DNA of 36,286 bases from a virus. The DNA lies in the IMG/VR virus record IMGVR_UViG_3300021182_000010, positions 1-36,286 of that record; one strand, written 5' to 3'. A program made the translations under genes and the position numbers. Under the pieces are notes generated by a model. It did no database searches, was not told where the DNA came from, and was given only the letters and a program-made list of their open reading frames with translations. This document shows, one piece after another, positions 1 through 6,425 of the stretch; within the stretch, counting starts at the first letter, position 1, and every line of letters begins with the position of its first letter.

Positions 1-53
1 GCCTCTGGCTCATCGCAGGTCACGGCCTCTGGCTCATCGCAGGTCACGGCCTC
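1..53 (+). repeat. 24-bp in-frame tandem repeat
   Basis: Two exact 24-bp units (1-24 and 25-48) are followed by the first five bases of a third copy (49-53). The period is a multiple of three and encodes ASGSSQVT per unit. The array is cut by the window edge, so its true length is unknown. Confidence 0.9.
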
Positions 54-489
54 AAAATATGTGGCTGTGACAAAGGATGGGAAGCATGTCAGGGCGACGG
101 GCGGAGTACAGATCGACTATCTTCCTCCGCAAAACCTTGATGAATGGCTGGAGGAATACTCCATCCAAATCACCGATGGAGTCGCGATCGTCTATAAGGC
201 AGTCGGCAGTGACTTCAAAAGCGAACGCGGAGGCGATTACACCCCGGCCAGCACGCCGGAGTGTGATCGATGGGATACGACCGTAGAGTGCGGAGGAGGT
301 TTGCATGTTTGTGGGACGCCTCATCACGCACTCGGTTTCTACTCGGAGGCAAAGCGGTTTGTTGCCCTTCCTGTTACCGTGGATTCCATCGCCCATTGGC
401 CGAACGGAGATTACCCAACAAAGGTTAAGGTTCCTCGCGTTGTCTCCCCTGGATGCTACGAGGTGGACATTAACGGCGAACGAATTTAA
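1..489 (+). CDS. C-terminal part of a repeat-containing protein (5' end outside window)
   Basis: The frame is open from the first base, so the gene starts upstream of the window; the GTG at 61 is unlikely to be the true start. The visible product begins with two perfect copies of the octapeptide ASGSSQVT, then a globular domain of about 140 residues. That domain has a glycine-rich CGGGLHVCG segment, a following HH pair, and the ending YEVDINGERI. Short Ser/Thr/Val repeats of this kind usually build beta-solenoid stalks, so I infer a repetitive stalk capped by a C-terminal domain. I recognise the general architecture from phage and bacterial proteins but cannot assign a function. It is the first gene of the + strand block, and nothing obviously coding follows it for about 740 bases. 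Coding is well supported by the in-frame repeat; the role is unknown. Confidence 0.7.
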   Translation, partial: ASGSSQVTASGSSQVTASKYVAVTKDGKHVRATGGVQIDYLPPQNLDEWLEEYSIQITDGVAIVYKAVGSDFKSERGGDYTPASTPECDRWDTTVECGGGLHVCGTPHHALGFYSEAKRFVALPVTVDSIAHWPNGDYPTKVKVPRVVSPGCYEVDINGERI

Positions 490-564
490 CCGCAACACCA
501 ACCAACCCAAACACCCGTCCTTCAGATGCTCAGGAATGAGGCTTGTGACACTGATGGACGCCGG

Positions 565-596
565 CCTAACGATGTTCCCGCCTAACGATGTTCCCG
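565..596 (+). repeat. 16-bp tandem duplication
   Basis: The unit CCTAACGATGTTCCCG occurs twice head to tail (565-580 and 581-596). It lies in the apparently non-coding region. Sixteen is not a multiple of three, which fits non-coding DNA. It may be a replication-slippage duplication. Confidence 0.85.
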
Positions 597-607
597 CCAA
601 AAACACC

Positions 608-637
608 ACGGCCCCCGGAGGCAATGCCGGAGGCCGT
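608..637 (-). terminator. GC-rich hairpin, terminator-like on the - strand
   Basis: Arms of 11 bases with one mismatch (608-618 and 627-637) flank an 8-base loop. Read on the - strand, the hairpin is followed after four bases by five Ts (complement of 599-603), as in an intrinsic terminator. Read on the + strand there is no T run. No - strand gene to its right ends here, so it may stop antisense transcription or simply be a 3' stability structure for the gene ending at 489. Confidence 0.35.
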
Positions 638-915
638 GAGTACCGCGAGAGGAAACTTGTGGGTAACTCCCTAAAGAGGGTGTCGAGTCCAAGATGGGAG
701 CCGGAGCGTTGGCGGCACCGCCCACACTTGTATGATACGTCAAGTCGTGTTATGTTTGCAATGTCGAGTTCAAGAATGCAAAAAACCACGACAATCCGCA
801 AAAAGTCAGGTTTCCAGCTTTCGTGCGTCTCGGCACTGCCGCCAAAAGGCGACCGTCGAGGTTGGCTGAACGTGTGGCCCGGTATCGACGTTAATTCCGA
901 CCAGAGCCTAAACGC

Positions 916-931
916 GGTGCGATATTGCACC
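916..931. promoter_or_regulatory. Recurring palindrome, copy 1 (imperfect)
   Basis: The sequence is GGTGCGATATTGCACC. It differs at one base from the perfect 16-bp palindrome GGTGCGATATCGCACC found at 9800-9815. It lies in the apparently non-coding region. Related copies are at 2513-2528 and 34284-34299. It has the size and symmetry of a dimeric regulator's binding site; no function is shown. Confidence 0.55.
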
Positions 932-1031
932 AGTAGGCTGGAGATGTTGGAAGCTGAAACCTTCGGTGTGTCGGGTGGAGCTTACGCAGGATTGAAACCT
1001 TCTCTAGCGCAATAACTGGCGTGAGGGGATG

Positions 1032-1137
1032 GTGCCCCGAGCGCAGGCGTGACAGAGGTCAATCGGCAAGTCAATCACCCCTCCGTTTCAAGCCTCTGTC
1101 TCCGGTTAAGGCTTCGAGCGGGGGTTCCGGGGAGCAC
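1032..1137 (+). ncRNA. Candidate structured RNA region
   Basis: The ends can pair: GTGCCCC at 1032-1038 with GGGG-A-GCAC at 1130-1137-like positions, with one bulged A (1133). Inside, GACAGAGG (1051-1058) pairs perfectly with CCTCTGTC (1093-1100). A small GCTTCGAGC hairpin lies at 1111-1119. Such nested pairing could be a small RNA or an untranslated leader for the gene starting at 1229. No known RNA family was recognised, and chance pairing is possible in GC-rich sequence. Confidence 0.25.
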
Positions 1138-1228
1138 GTAAAACACCGCCCGAGAGGGTGTATCACGGTTAGGAGTTTTCGGGTTCTTAAGCCCGAAGAC
1201 CGTCTAAAAAGAACGACGAGGATGGAAT

Positions 1229-1489
1229 ATGACTACGATGGAGAATTTGATCTAACTGCAAAACGAGATTAAGGAACGAGTCAAGGGAGCCGAAGAACTA
1301 GTGAGGGGAACAAGTATCAGAATTCTCGTCAACTGGAGAGATCAGCCTATCGGATCTTCGATGAAAAACCGAAAAGGTGAAGTCTTTAAGGTTCGGGAAA
1401 TCTACGCCGGATATGACCAAGAGTGGGGATTGATGATCGGAGATTTCCGGTGCGGGATAAGACTGAAGGATGTAGAATTCGTCGATTGA
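1229..1489 (+). pseudogene. Small hypothetical gene with an in-frame stop at codon 9
   Basis: An ATG at 1229 has a good ribosome binding site (GAGG seven bases upstream). It reads MTTMENLI and then a TAA at 1253-1255. The same frame continues without a further stop to 1489 and looks coding from LQNEIKERVKGAEELVRG onward, ending RLKDVEFVD. The simplest reading is an 86-residue gene broken by a single nonsense codon, or a sequencing error. Alternatively, translation restarts at the GTG at 1301 and makes a 62-residue protein. The product has no motif I recognise; it is about as small as the neighbouring early hypothetical proteins. It lies just upstream of the promoter at 1533. Confidence 0.5.
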
Positions 1490-1532
1490 ACAGTTCTACT
1501 GCAAGATTTCCACAGGCAAATGAAATTAGTCC

Positions 1533-1561
1533 TTGACACGCAATCCGTATCATAGTAGGTT
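1533..1561 (+). promoter_or_regulatory. sigma70-like early promoter
   Basis: A perfect TTGACA (-35, 1533-1538) is followed by a 17-base spacer and TAGGTT (-10, 1556-1561). Transcription would start near 1568 and leave about 19 bases of leader with a ribosome binding site before the ATG at 1587. The spacer shares the CGTATC block, at the same offset, with the promoter at 10766. Confidence 0.6.
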
Positions 1562-1586
1562 TGTTTTGAGAGAGGAAATAAGGCAA

Positions 1587-1940
1587 ATGGCAAACCCAAA
1601 GGCAAGTGATGTAGCAACCGAACTACGCAACCTGGCCGATGCAATCGACAAGCTCGGCGATGCTGAAACCATTCGACCGTTCGTTTACTTCGGACACGCA
1701 GATAACCGCAAAGAGTGTTTCATCGCTCTGGCGAAAGTTCTCCCGCGTCCGCTCACCAAGATTTACGAAGAAGGTACGTATCCAGACATGAAACTGGAGC
1801 ACAACAACGACAATCTCCACATCACGGCGGTAATTCCCCGCTCGGAAGTGTGCGAGATCATTGAACCGGCACGACCGGCGAAGTATCACTGCCCTTCGAT
1901 CTTCTCCACTGAAGATGAAGACGCTCTCGGAGATTTCTAA
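1587..1940 (+). CDS. Hypothetical early protein, 117 aa
   Basis: I chose the ATG at 1587 because purine-rich GAGAGGAAATAAGG lies just upstream and a strong promoter at 1533-1561 would start transcription about 19 bases before it; an ATG at 1533 would lie inside the promoter. The product begins MANPKASDVATELRNLADAI, an amphipathic helix, and ends in an acidic tail (STEDEDALGDF). It contains a central Cys (NRKECFIAL) and a region HITAVIPRSEVCEII. No family was recognised. It is the first gene of a unit that continues, after a structured leader, into the annealing protein, so a role in early takeover or DNA metabolism is plausible but not shown. Confidence 0.7.
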   Translation: MANPKASDVATELRNLADAIDKLGDAETIRPFVYFGHADNRKECFIALAKVLPRPLTKIYEEGTYPDMKLEHNNDNLHITAVIPRSEVCEIIEPARPAKYHCPSIFSTEDEDALGDF

Positions 1941-1945
1941 CCAGA

Positions 1946-2022
1946 TTCCCGCCCTCCTAACACGAGCATAGAAACTGCGTCCGTACCTGAGTGCGATGAG
2001 CCGATAAACGGACAGGCGGGAA
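1946..2022 (+). ncRNA. Structured leader upstream of the ERF gene
   Basis: In the 107-base gap before the ERF gene, TTCCCGCC (1946-1953) pairs perfectly with GGCGGGAA (2015-2022). Nested inside, GTCCGT (1979-1984) pairs with ACGGAC (2008-2013), and the two helices are separated on the 3' side by a single A. The structure ends 25 bases before the ATG. A purine-rich ribosome binding site (AAAGGAAAAGAGGAAAG) follows it. This could be a cis-acting leader or processing element. No known riboswitch was recognised. Confidence 0.45.
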
Positions 2023-2047
2023 CATTCCAAAGGAAAAGAGGAAAGAC

Positions 2048-2974
2048 ATGAAGCACAGCGAATCAATCGCGGCAATCGCAGAGGCTTTGGCATCGGCTCA
2101 GGCGGAATACATTACCGTTCCGAAGAGCAAGACGGCCAAAGTGTCGGGAATGTCTAAAACTGGAAAAGCGTACGATTTCAGCTACAAGTACGCTGACCTT
2201 GCCGACATTCTTTCGATGGCGCTTCCTCGCTTATCCAAGCAGGGTGTGTCGGTCTTACAGCCCCACGTCCTTGTGGATGGAAAACTCCGGGTTTGCACCT
2301 ACCTCTTCCACAAGTCGGGCGAGTGGATGCAGTCGGACGGTATTGAGATTTCAGAGGCCAGCCCGGACCCTCAACAGATGGGAATCGAGTCTACCTATTT
2401 CCGGCGCTACGATCTGGCATCCCTCATCGGCGTAGCTCCTGACGAAGACACCGACGCGCAACAAGCAGGAGACCGTACCCGGAAAGTAACCCCCGCCAGT
2501 GTCTACCCGCAAGGTGCGACATCGCACCCCGAAAACGCCCCCAGACCGACCAGCACGCAGCAGTCAATCCAACAGATCAACCAACGCGCAGAAACCGCAC
2601 CAGAGGCTGGGAAACCGCAAGCGGGACAGATTAAATTCATCCCGCCGAACGGCCTGACGGCAACGGTGAAGCAAGTCAAGGAAATCATCGGCGTCCCTGC
2701 GAAACCGGCAACCGATACCCTTCCAGCGATGAAGGCTATCAGGGCAAGGATGATCGTTACTTTCCTCGGCGAACACAACGGAACTTCCGAGGCGTCCTGC
2801 TTCGATACGAAATTCTTCCCGCTACTCAAAGAGTGTGTCGGTTTGGAATGTCACTTCCAGATCGCAGAAAAGGACTCGGCAGGGAAGCACTACATCAACG
2901 TGGAGGATGTGATCTACGTCGATGGTGTTGAATATGTTGGCGGGGTTCCCGTCGTTACAGGAGAGGTTGAGTAA
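2048..2974 (+). CDS. erf: ERF-family single-strand annealing protein
   Basis: This recombinase anneals complementary single strands during phage recombination and repair. Residues 1 to about 145 match the ERF family: an N-terminal helix (SIAAIAEALASAQAE), the YKYADLADIL motif, GVSVLQPHV and the conserved ending ESTYFRRYDLASLIGVAPDEDTDAQ, cut here into its typical parts. A Pro/Gln-rich linker (about 150-210) joins a C-terminal region of about 95 residues that looks like an OB-fold (ARMIVTFLGEHNG ... YINVEDVIYVDG). The total of 308 aa is longer than a minimal ERF core. The downstream gene overlaps its stop by one base (TAATG), indicating translational coupling. One copy of the recurring palindrome lies in its linker-coding region. 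The family call is confident; the OB-like C-terminus is an inference. Confidence 0.88.
   Translation: MKHSESIAAIAEALASAQAEYITVPKSKTAKVSGMSKTGKAYDFSYKYADLADILSMALPRLSKQGVSVLQPHVLVDGKLRVCTYLFHKSGEWMQSDGIEISEASPDPQQMGIESTYFRRYDLASLIGVAPDEDTDAQQAGDRTRKVTPASVYPQGATSHPENAPRPTSTQQSIQQINQRAETAPEAGKPQAGQIKFIPPNGLTATVKQVKEIIGVPAKPATDTLPAMKAIRARMIVTFLGEHNGTSEASCFDTKFFPLLKECVGLECHFQIAEKDSAGKHYINVEDVIYVDGVEYVGGVPVVTGEVE
2513..2528. promoter_or_regulatory. Recurring palindrome, copy 2 (imperfect)
   Basis: The sequence is GGTGCGACATCGCACC, one base from the perfect palindrome at 9800-9815. It lies inside the linker-coding part of the ERF gene, encoding GATSHP. Confidence 0.55.
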
Positions 2975-4224
2975 TGGAATACGTGAAAGTTGAATCATCG
3001 CAGATCGACAGCTTGGGTTTCGGTGAAGGCGTCTATGGACCAGAAACCCTTGGAATCCGTTTCAAGCAAAAGAACGGAATCAGCGAGTACCACTACGAGC
3101 ACGTCACAGCCAGGATGTATCAGGCTCTTGTGGCGGCAGAGTCAGTCGGGAAATACTTCGGCGCGAACATCAAGAACAATCCTGCATATCCGTTCACGAA
3201 GGTGGAATCACCGGACCCTCAACAGCCTCCGACGAAGAATACAGTATCTCCAGCGTCGGAGGCGACAGCGACAACGATCCTTTCTGGACTCCAATCGGAT
3301 TTGACGAAGAATATGATCGAGATCCCTACTGACAACCCCAGCACATCCCTTGCCATCATCGACAAGCTAGACAACAGCGCATTGTTCTCCGCTGGTGGGG
3401 TCACAGACGCGCAGCTTGCCGCTGGCCGAGAGTGGTATCTCACCGAAGCCAAGAAGTACGACATATCGACCGAAGCCAAGCGCACCGAACTGAAGCGTTT
3501 CGCGCGTCCACTCCAGAAGCTCCGTACTGGCATCGAAGCACGGGCCAAGGAGTTCACCGGGGAGACGAAGAGGAAGATTGCAGCTATCGACACAGAGAAG
3601 CGTCGCCTGGTGCAGATCGTGGGCGAAATCGAGGATGCGGTTCTTGCTCCGTTGACGGAATGGGAGCAGGAAGAGGAAGCACGCAAGACTCGTCTCGGAT
3701 CACATGTTTCCGATCTTTCAAGGGCTGGAGAGAACGTCTCACTATATCCCGATATTCTCTCTCTGGAATCTTCAATATCGATTCTCGAATCCTTCGACCT
3801 GTCCACCATGCAGGAGTACAAGGTAGGGGCAGAGAGCGCCATCGCCGCATCATTGCGGGTACTCAAGCGGGAACTGGAACGCCGCAAGCAAGCCGAAAAG
3901 GACGCGGCTGAACTGGAAGCGCTCAGGGCGGCAGAAGCCAAACGCCAAGACGACGCACGGATCGAAGCGGCGGCAAAGGAGTTGATCGCCAAGACGGCCC
4001 ATGTAGACCAACCGGAGCCCACTCTTGAAGTAGTCGAGGTGGTTCCGTTCGTCTACGAGCAGGTTCCACCCTCCGCTCCGGTAATTCCGTTCGTTGACAA
4101 GCAAGCCATCCATGCAGAGATCGTCGAAGAATTGCAGGGATGTATGCTCACCCGCCAACAGGCTATCTTGGTGCTGAAGGCTATCATCGAGGGACGCATC
4201 CCACACGTGACCGTGAACTACTGA
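2974..4224 (+). CDS. KTSC domain fused to a coiled-coil protein
   Basis: Residues 1 to about 75 match the KTSC domain (named for its likeness to the lysyl-tRNA synthetase C-terminal region): VESSQIDSLGFG, FKQKNGISEYHYEHV, and AESVGKYFGANIK. A low-complexity linker (about 80-130) follows. A long helical, charged region (about 145-345) is predicted as coiled coil (AKEFTGETKRKIAAIDTEKR; ELERRKQAEKDAAELEALRAA, quoted in parts). The C-terminus ends IIEGRIPHVTVNY, as in DUF1351-like phage proteins that accompany recombinases. The start overlaps the ERF stop by one base, so the two are translated together and may act together on DNA ends or single strands. The role is inferred from position. A second small KTSC protein lies at 4616. 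Confidence 0.75.
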   Translation: MEYVKVESSQIDSLGFGEGVYGPETLGIRFKQKNGISEYHYEHVTARMYQALVAAESVGKYFGANIKNNPAYPFTKVESPDPQQPPTKNTVSPASEATATTILSGLQSDLTKNMIEIPTDNPSTSLAIIDKLDNSALFSAGGVTDAQLAAGREWYLTEAKKYDISTEAKRTELKRFARPLQKLRTGIEARAKEFTGETKRKIAAIDTEKRRLVQIVGEIEDAVLAPLTEWEQEEEARKTRLGSHVSDLSRAGENVSLYPDILSLESSISILESFDLSTMQEYKVGAESAIAASLRVLKRELERRKQAEKDAAELEALRAAEAKRQDDARIEAAAKELIAKTAHVDQPEPTLEVVEVVPFVYEQVPPSAPVIPFVDKQAIHAEIVEELQGCMLTRQQAILVLKAIIEGRIPHVTVNY

Positions 4225-4427
4225 GGCGATCATACCATTCCCATCAACTCAATCCGATCTATTCGCGGCGGGGTATTCGTACTCGACATGGCAGAAGTGC
4301 CCCGCTTGCGAACTGGAAGTCGAAGTCTGGACAACGCCGGGCAAAAGGACAATCCAAATGGACCCTATGCCCGGACTCCAGAGCCCAGCAACGCAACACT
4401 ACAAGACATGCAAACCGGAGGAATCAA
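4217..4427 (+). other. Zinc-ribbon-like open frame without a standard start codon
   Basis: In this frame the sequence reads WQKCPACELEVEVW-TTPGKRTIQMDP, then a spacer and HYKTC. This is a C-x2-C ... H-x3-C pattern seen in small phage zinc-binding proteins. There is no ATG, GTG or TTG before the motif. A GAGG at 4223-4226 is followed by ATC and ATA codons (4229, 4232), so a rare start or an upstream frameshift would be needed. The frame stays open, across the different-frame gene at 4428-4604, into the KTSC gene ending at 4825. It may be a gene with an unusual start, a decayed gene, or a fusion to KTSC. Confidence 0.4.
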
Positions 4428-4604
4428 ATGGATCACGAGGGAGCAACGTACAAGACGCTGCGAGACGAGATAGCAATATCGGTAATAGCAGGATGGATGG
4501 CAGGAGACGTGAGAATGTTTTGGGCGACCGGTCCTCAGATGGCGGACGCGACAAAGCAAGCCTACCTGTGGGCGAATGTGATGATCGAACAACGGGACCA
4601 GTAG
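4428..4604 (+). CDS. Small hypothetical protein, 58 aa
   Basis: The ATG at 4428 has a perfect GGAGG seven bases upstream. The product begins MDHEGATYKTLRDEIAISV and contains a hydrophobic, aromatic middle (AGWMAGDVRMFWATG) and a helical ending (AYLWANVMIEQRDQ). It has no motif I recognise. It overlaps, in another frame, the open frame that joins the zinc-ribbon segment to KTSC. The next gene starts 11 bases downstream of its stop. Confidence 0.65.
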   Translation: MDHEGATYKTLRDEIAISVIAGWMAGDVRMFWATGPQMADATKQAYLWANVMIEQRDQ

Positions 4605-4615
4605 ATCGAATCAAG

Positions 4616-4825
4616 ATGTACGGCGTCAATGACCCCAACCACCAACTACTCGCCGTGGGTTATGAGCCGGTAGACGGAGTTCTGGTCTGCCAGTTCAAAA
4701 CGGCGAAGTGGAGTTATGTGGGGGTGCCTGAAGCCGAGTTCCTGAAACTGAAAAAAGTTCCCTTTGCTTATCGAATCTTCACGACCAACATCAAGAACAA
4801 GTATCCCGCAACCAAACTGGAGTAA
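4616..4825 (+). CDS. KTSC-domain small protein, 69 aa
   Basis: The whole protein matches a KTSC domain: HQLLAVGYEPVDGVLVCQFK, then KWSYVGVPEAEFLKL, then a basic ending NIKNKYPATKLE. The ATG at 4616 is chosen because the domain begins directly after it; the frame is open further upstream. The conserved VP before a helix and the C-terminal NIK-x-KY fit the family. KTSC proteins are presumed nucleic-acid-related, but their biochemical role is not established. It is followed after three bases by the SF2 helicase gene. This is the second KTSC module in the cluster; the first is the N-terminus of the protein starting at 2974. Confidence 0.72.
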   Translation: MYGVNDPNHQLLAVGYEPVDGVLVCQFKTAKWSYVGVPEAEFLKLKKVPFAYRIFTTNIKNKYPATKLE

Positions 4826-4828
4826 CCA

Positions 4829-6424
4829 TTGACTCGCTCTCTTTTCGACACGCGCATCCGATCCCTTCATTCAATGCGCTGGTATCAGGAACCCGCGATT
4901 CCCATGTTCCGTGAGGCTGTGAAGTCTGGCCATCGAAAGATAGTCGGACAAGCTCCGTGCGGATACGGGAAAACGGTCATAGCGGCGCATCTCTCTGTAT
5001 CTTCGATGCAAAAGGGAAACCGCGTTCTCTTCGCCTGCCCACGCATCTCTCTTGTCGATCAGACGCTTGAATCATTCGAGCAACAGGGCATCCACGACAT
5101 AGGCATCATGCAGGCCGACAACAAGCGAACGAATCGCATGGCGCAGCTTCAGATTGCTTGCTTCGACACGCTCTACAATCGTCCCGACGAGTGCAAGGAC
5201 TTTGGTTTCGTGATCCTCGACGAGATTCACTTGGCCGACGCCCGGATGTGGAAGCTCATGGAGAACTGGAAAGTAGTTCTTGCCCTGACAGCTACACCGT
5301 GGAAGAAAGGTCTAGGACTACATTTCAGTAAGCTCATCGTGCTATCGACCATTGCCGACATGCTGGAGTATCACGAGAAAGACCCCTCGGTTGGTTTGGT
5401 GCCTGTGCTCGGAATCGGACCAAAACTGGAAATCCTCAAGGGAATCGAAGCTCTGAAGACTGGAGACGATGGTGACATTCAAGAGACTGCCGCCGCTCAC
5501 TTCATGGAAAAAACAGAGGTCATTGCCGACATTGTGGATACGTGGCTGAAGACTCGGCAGGAAGGCAACCATCCAGGAGACCGAACGTTTGTCTTTGCCC
5601 GTCGCCGGGTGACGGCGGTTGCGTATCAGGAGGCTTTCAAGGCCAAGGGAATCAACTTCGACTACATCGACGCATTCACGTCCAACCGCTCTCCAATCTT
5701 CAAACGGTTCAGAGCAAAACAAACACAAGGCATCGTGAGTGTTGGGTGCCTGTCTACCGGGGTTGATGAGGATGTGCGATGCATCGTGAGCGCGGCCCCA
5801 CGAAAGAATCAGGCTGATATTGTGCAAGAGCTAGGCCGGGGGATGCGTCCGGCTGAAGGTAAGGAGTATTGCTGGCTCAACGACCACGTAGGCAATGCCA
5901 ACCGCTACGGGTGGTTTGCAGACATATTCCACGACAAGCTCGACGACACGCCCCCGCACATCAAGGGAAGCGCCTATGAGAAAGACGAAGCGGCACCCAC
6001 CGAGGTCAAGCGGAAGCAATGCTCCACATGCCGTGAGTTCCTGCCTCGTGGTGCGTTCAAATGCTCCGTGTGTGGCACTGCGGTTGTCGTGGATGACACG
6101 GTGACTCTCGACGGCGAACTGGTAGACCTTCACCATTCCAAGGTGGAGAAGAAGCCAAAGAAAGAACGTCTCCAGAAGAGCGAAGAGCAAGCGTTCTACT
6201 CTGGATTGATCCGATTCGCTCAGGATCGAGGATTCAAGGAAGGATGGGCTGCGAACAAGTTCCGTGAGAAGTTCGGCGTATGGCCCAACCGACTTGACAA
6301 GGTTCCAATGACTCCACGCAAAGCGGTGAAGGAGTTTATCAGGGACTCTCAACGTGCATGGAGAGATCAACAGAAAGCCAACGCACCAGAACCAGTGGAA
6401 GAAGAGTACAGAGCGGAGTTTTGA
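4829..6424 (+). CDS. Superfamily 2 DNA helicase with C-terminal zinc ribbon
   Basis: This is an ATP-dependent helicase or translocase of the DEAD/DEAH (UvrB/type III restriction-like) group, likely unwinding DNA at replication or recombination. Motif I is APCGYGKT (about residues 43-50), motif II is DEIH (131-134), motif III is TATPWKK (about 154-160), and motif VI is QELGRGMRP (about 333-341). A four-cysteine ribbon CSTC ... CSVC lies at about 398-416. The last 100 residues are basic and helical. The start is a TTG at 4829, supported by GGAG six bases upstream; the first ATG is 15 codons in. Its 531 aa is a normal length. The next helicase-methyltransferase gene starts one base after its stop, so both are probably made together. 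Confidence 0.88.
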   Translation: MTRSLFDTRIRSLHSMRWYQEPAIPMFREAVKSGHRKIVGQAPCGYGKTVIAAHLSVSSMQKGNRVLFACPRISLVDQTLESFEQQGIHDIGIMQADNKRTNRMAQLQIACFDTLYNRPDECKDFGFVILDEIHLADARMWKLMENWKVVLALTATPWKKGLGLHFSKLIVLSTIADMLEYHEKDPSVGLVPVLGIGPKLEILKGIEALKTGDDGDIQETAAAHFMEKTEVIADIVDTWLKTRQEGNHPGDRTFVFARRRVTAVAYQEAFKAKGINFDYIDAFTSNRSPIFKRFRAKQTQGIVSVGCLSTGVDEDVRCIVSAAPRKNQADIVQELGRGMRPAEGKEYCWLNDHVGNANRYGWFADIFHDKLDDTPPHIKGSAYEKDEAAPTEVKRKQCSTCREFLPRGAFKCSVCGTAVVVDDTVTLDGELVDLHHSKVEKKPKKERLQKSEEQAFYSGLIRFAQDRGFKEGWAANKFREKFGVWPNRLDKVPMTPRKAVKEFIRDSQRAWRDQQKANAPEPVEEEYRAEF

Positions 6425-6425
6425 G

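Larger units (their letters stand above)
490..1228. other. Long stretch without a convincing gene
   Basis: This 739-base stretch has long open frames on both strands (for example + strand to 1015 and - strand from 930). Their products are Arg/Ser/Pro-rich, show no motif, and lack well-placed ribosome binding sites, so I read them as chance open frames. It holds a 16-bp tandem repeat, a GC-rich hairpin, one copy of the recurring palindrome and a possibly structured RNA region; each is listed separately. No tRNA cloverleaf was recognised by eye. It may be a regulatory or non-coding RNA region, or decayed genes. Confidence 0.5.

Noticed and set aside
52-930. Long - strand open frame of 292 codons
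   Set aside because: It lies opposite the repeat protein gene and the gene-poor stretch, has Ser/Arg-rich composition, no motif and no ribosome binding site.
968-1010. CRISPR-like repeat end (GATTGAAACC)
   Set aside because: It occurs once only; there is no array of repeats and spacers.
305-1015. + strand open frame of 236 codons
   Set aside because: Its first part is a shadow of the gene ending at 489; the remainder lacks a start with a ribosome binding site and any recognisable domain.
1107-1125. tRNA T-loop-like TTCGAGC
   Set aside because: The flanking five bases do not pair, and no acceptor or anticodon stem could be found.
1021-1272. + strand open frame of 83 codons
   Set aside because: It covers the region with strong potential RNA pairing and overlaps the better-supported start at 1229; the product shows no motif.
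2363-3225. 15-base exact repeat CCGGACCCTCAACAG (2363-2377 and 3211-3225)
   Set aside because: One such pair is expected by chance in a window of this size, and both encode a Pro-Asp-Pro-Gln linker segment.
3219-4022. - strand open frame of 267 codons opposite the KTSC/coiled-coil gene
   Set aside because: Ser/Arg-rich reverse reading of a highly charged helical gene; no motif or start signal.
5770-5790. Palindrome CGATGCATCG in the helicase gene, resembling the recurring motif
   Set aside because: Its core is GATGCATC, not GATATC, and the outer GGT and ACC arms are missing.
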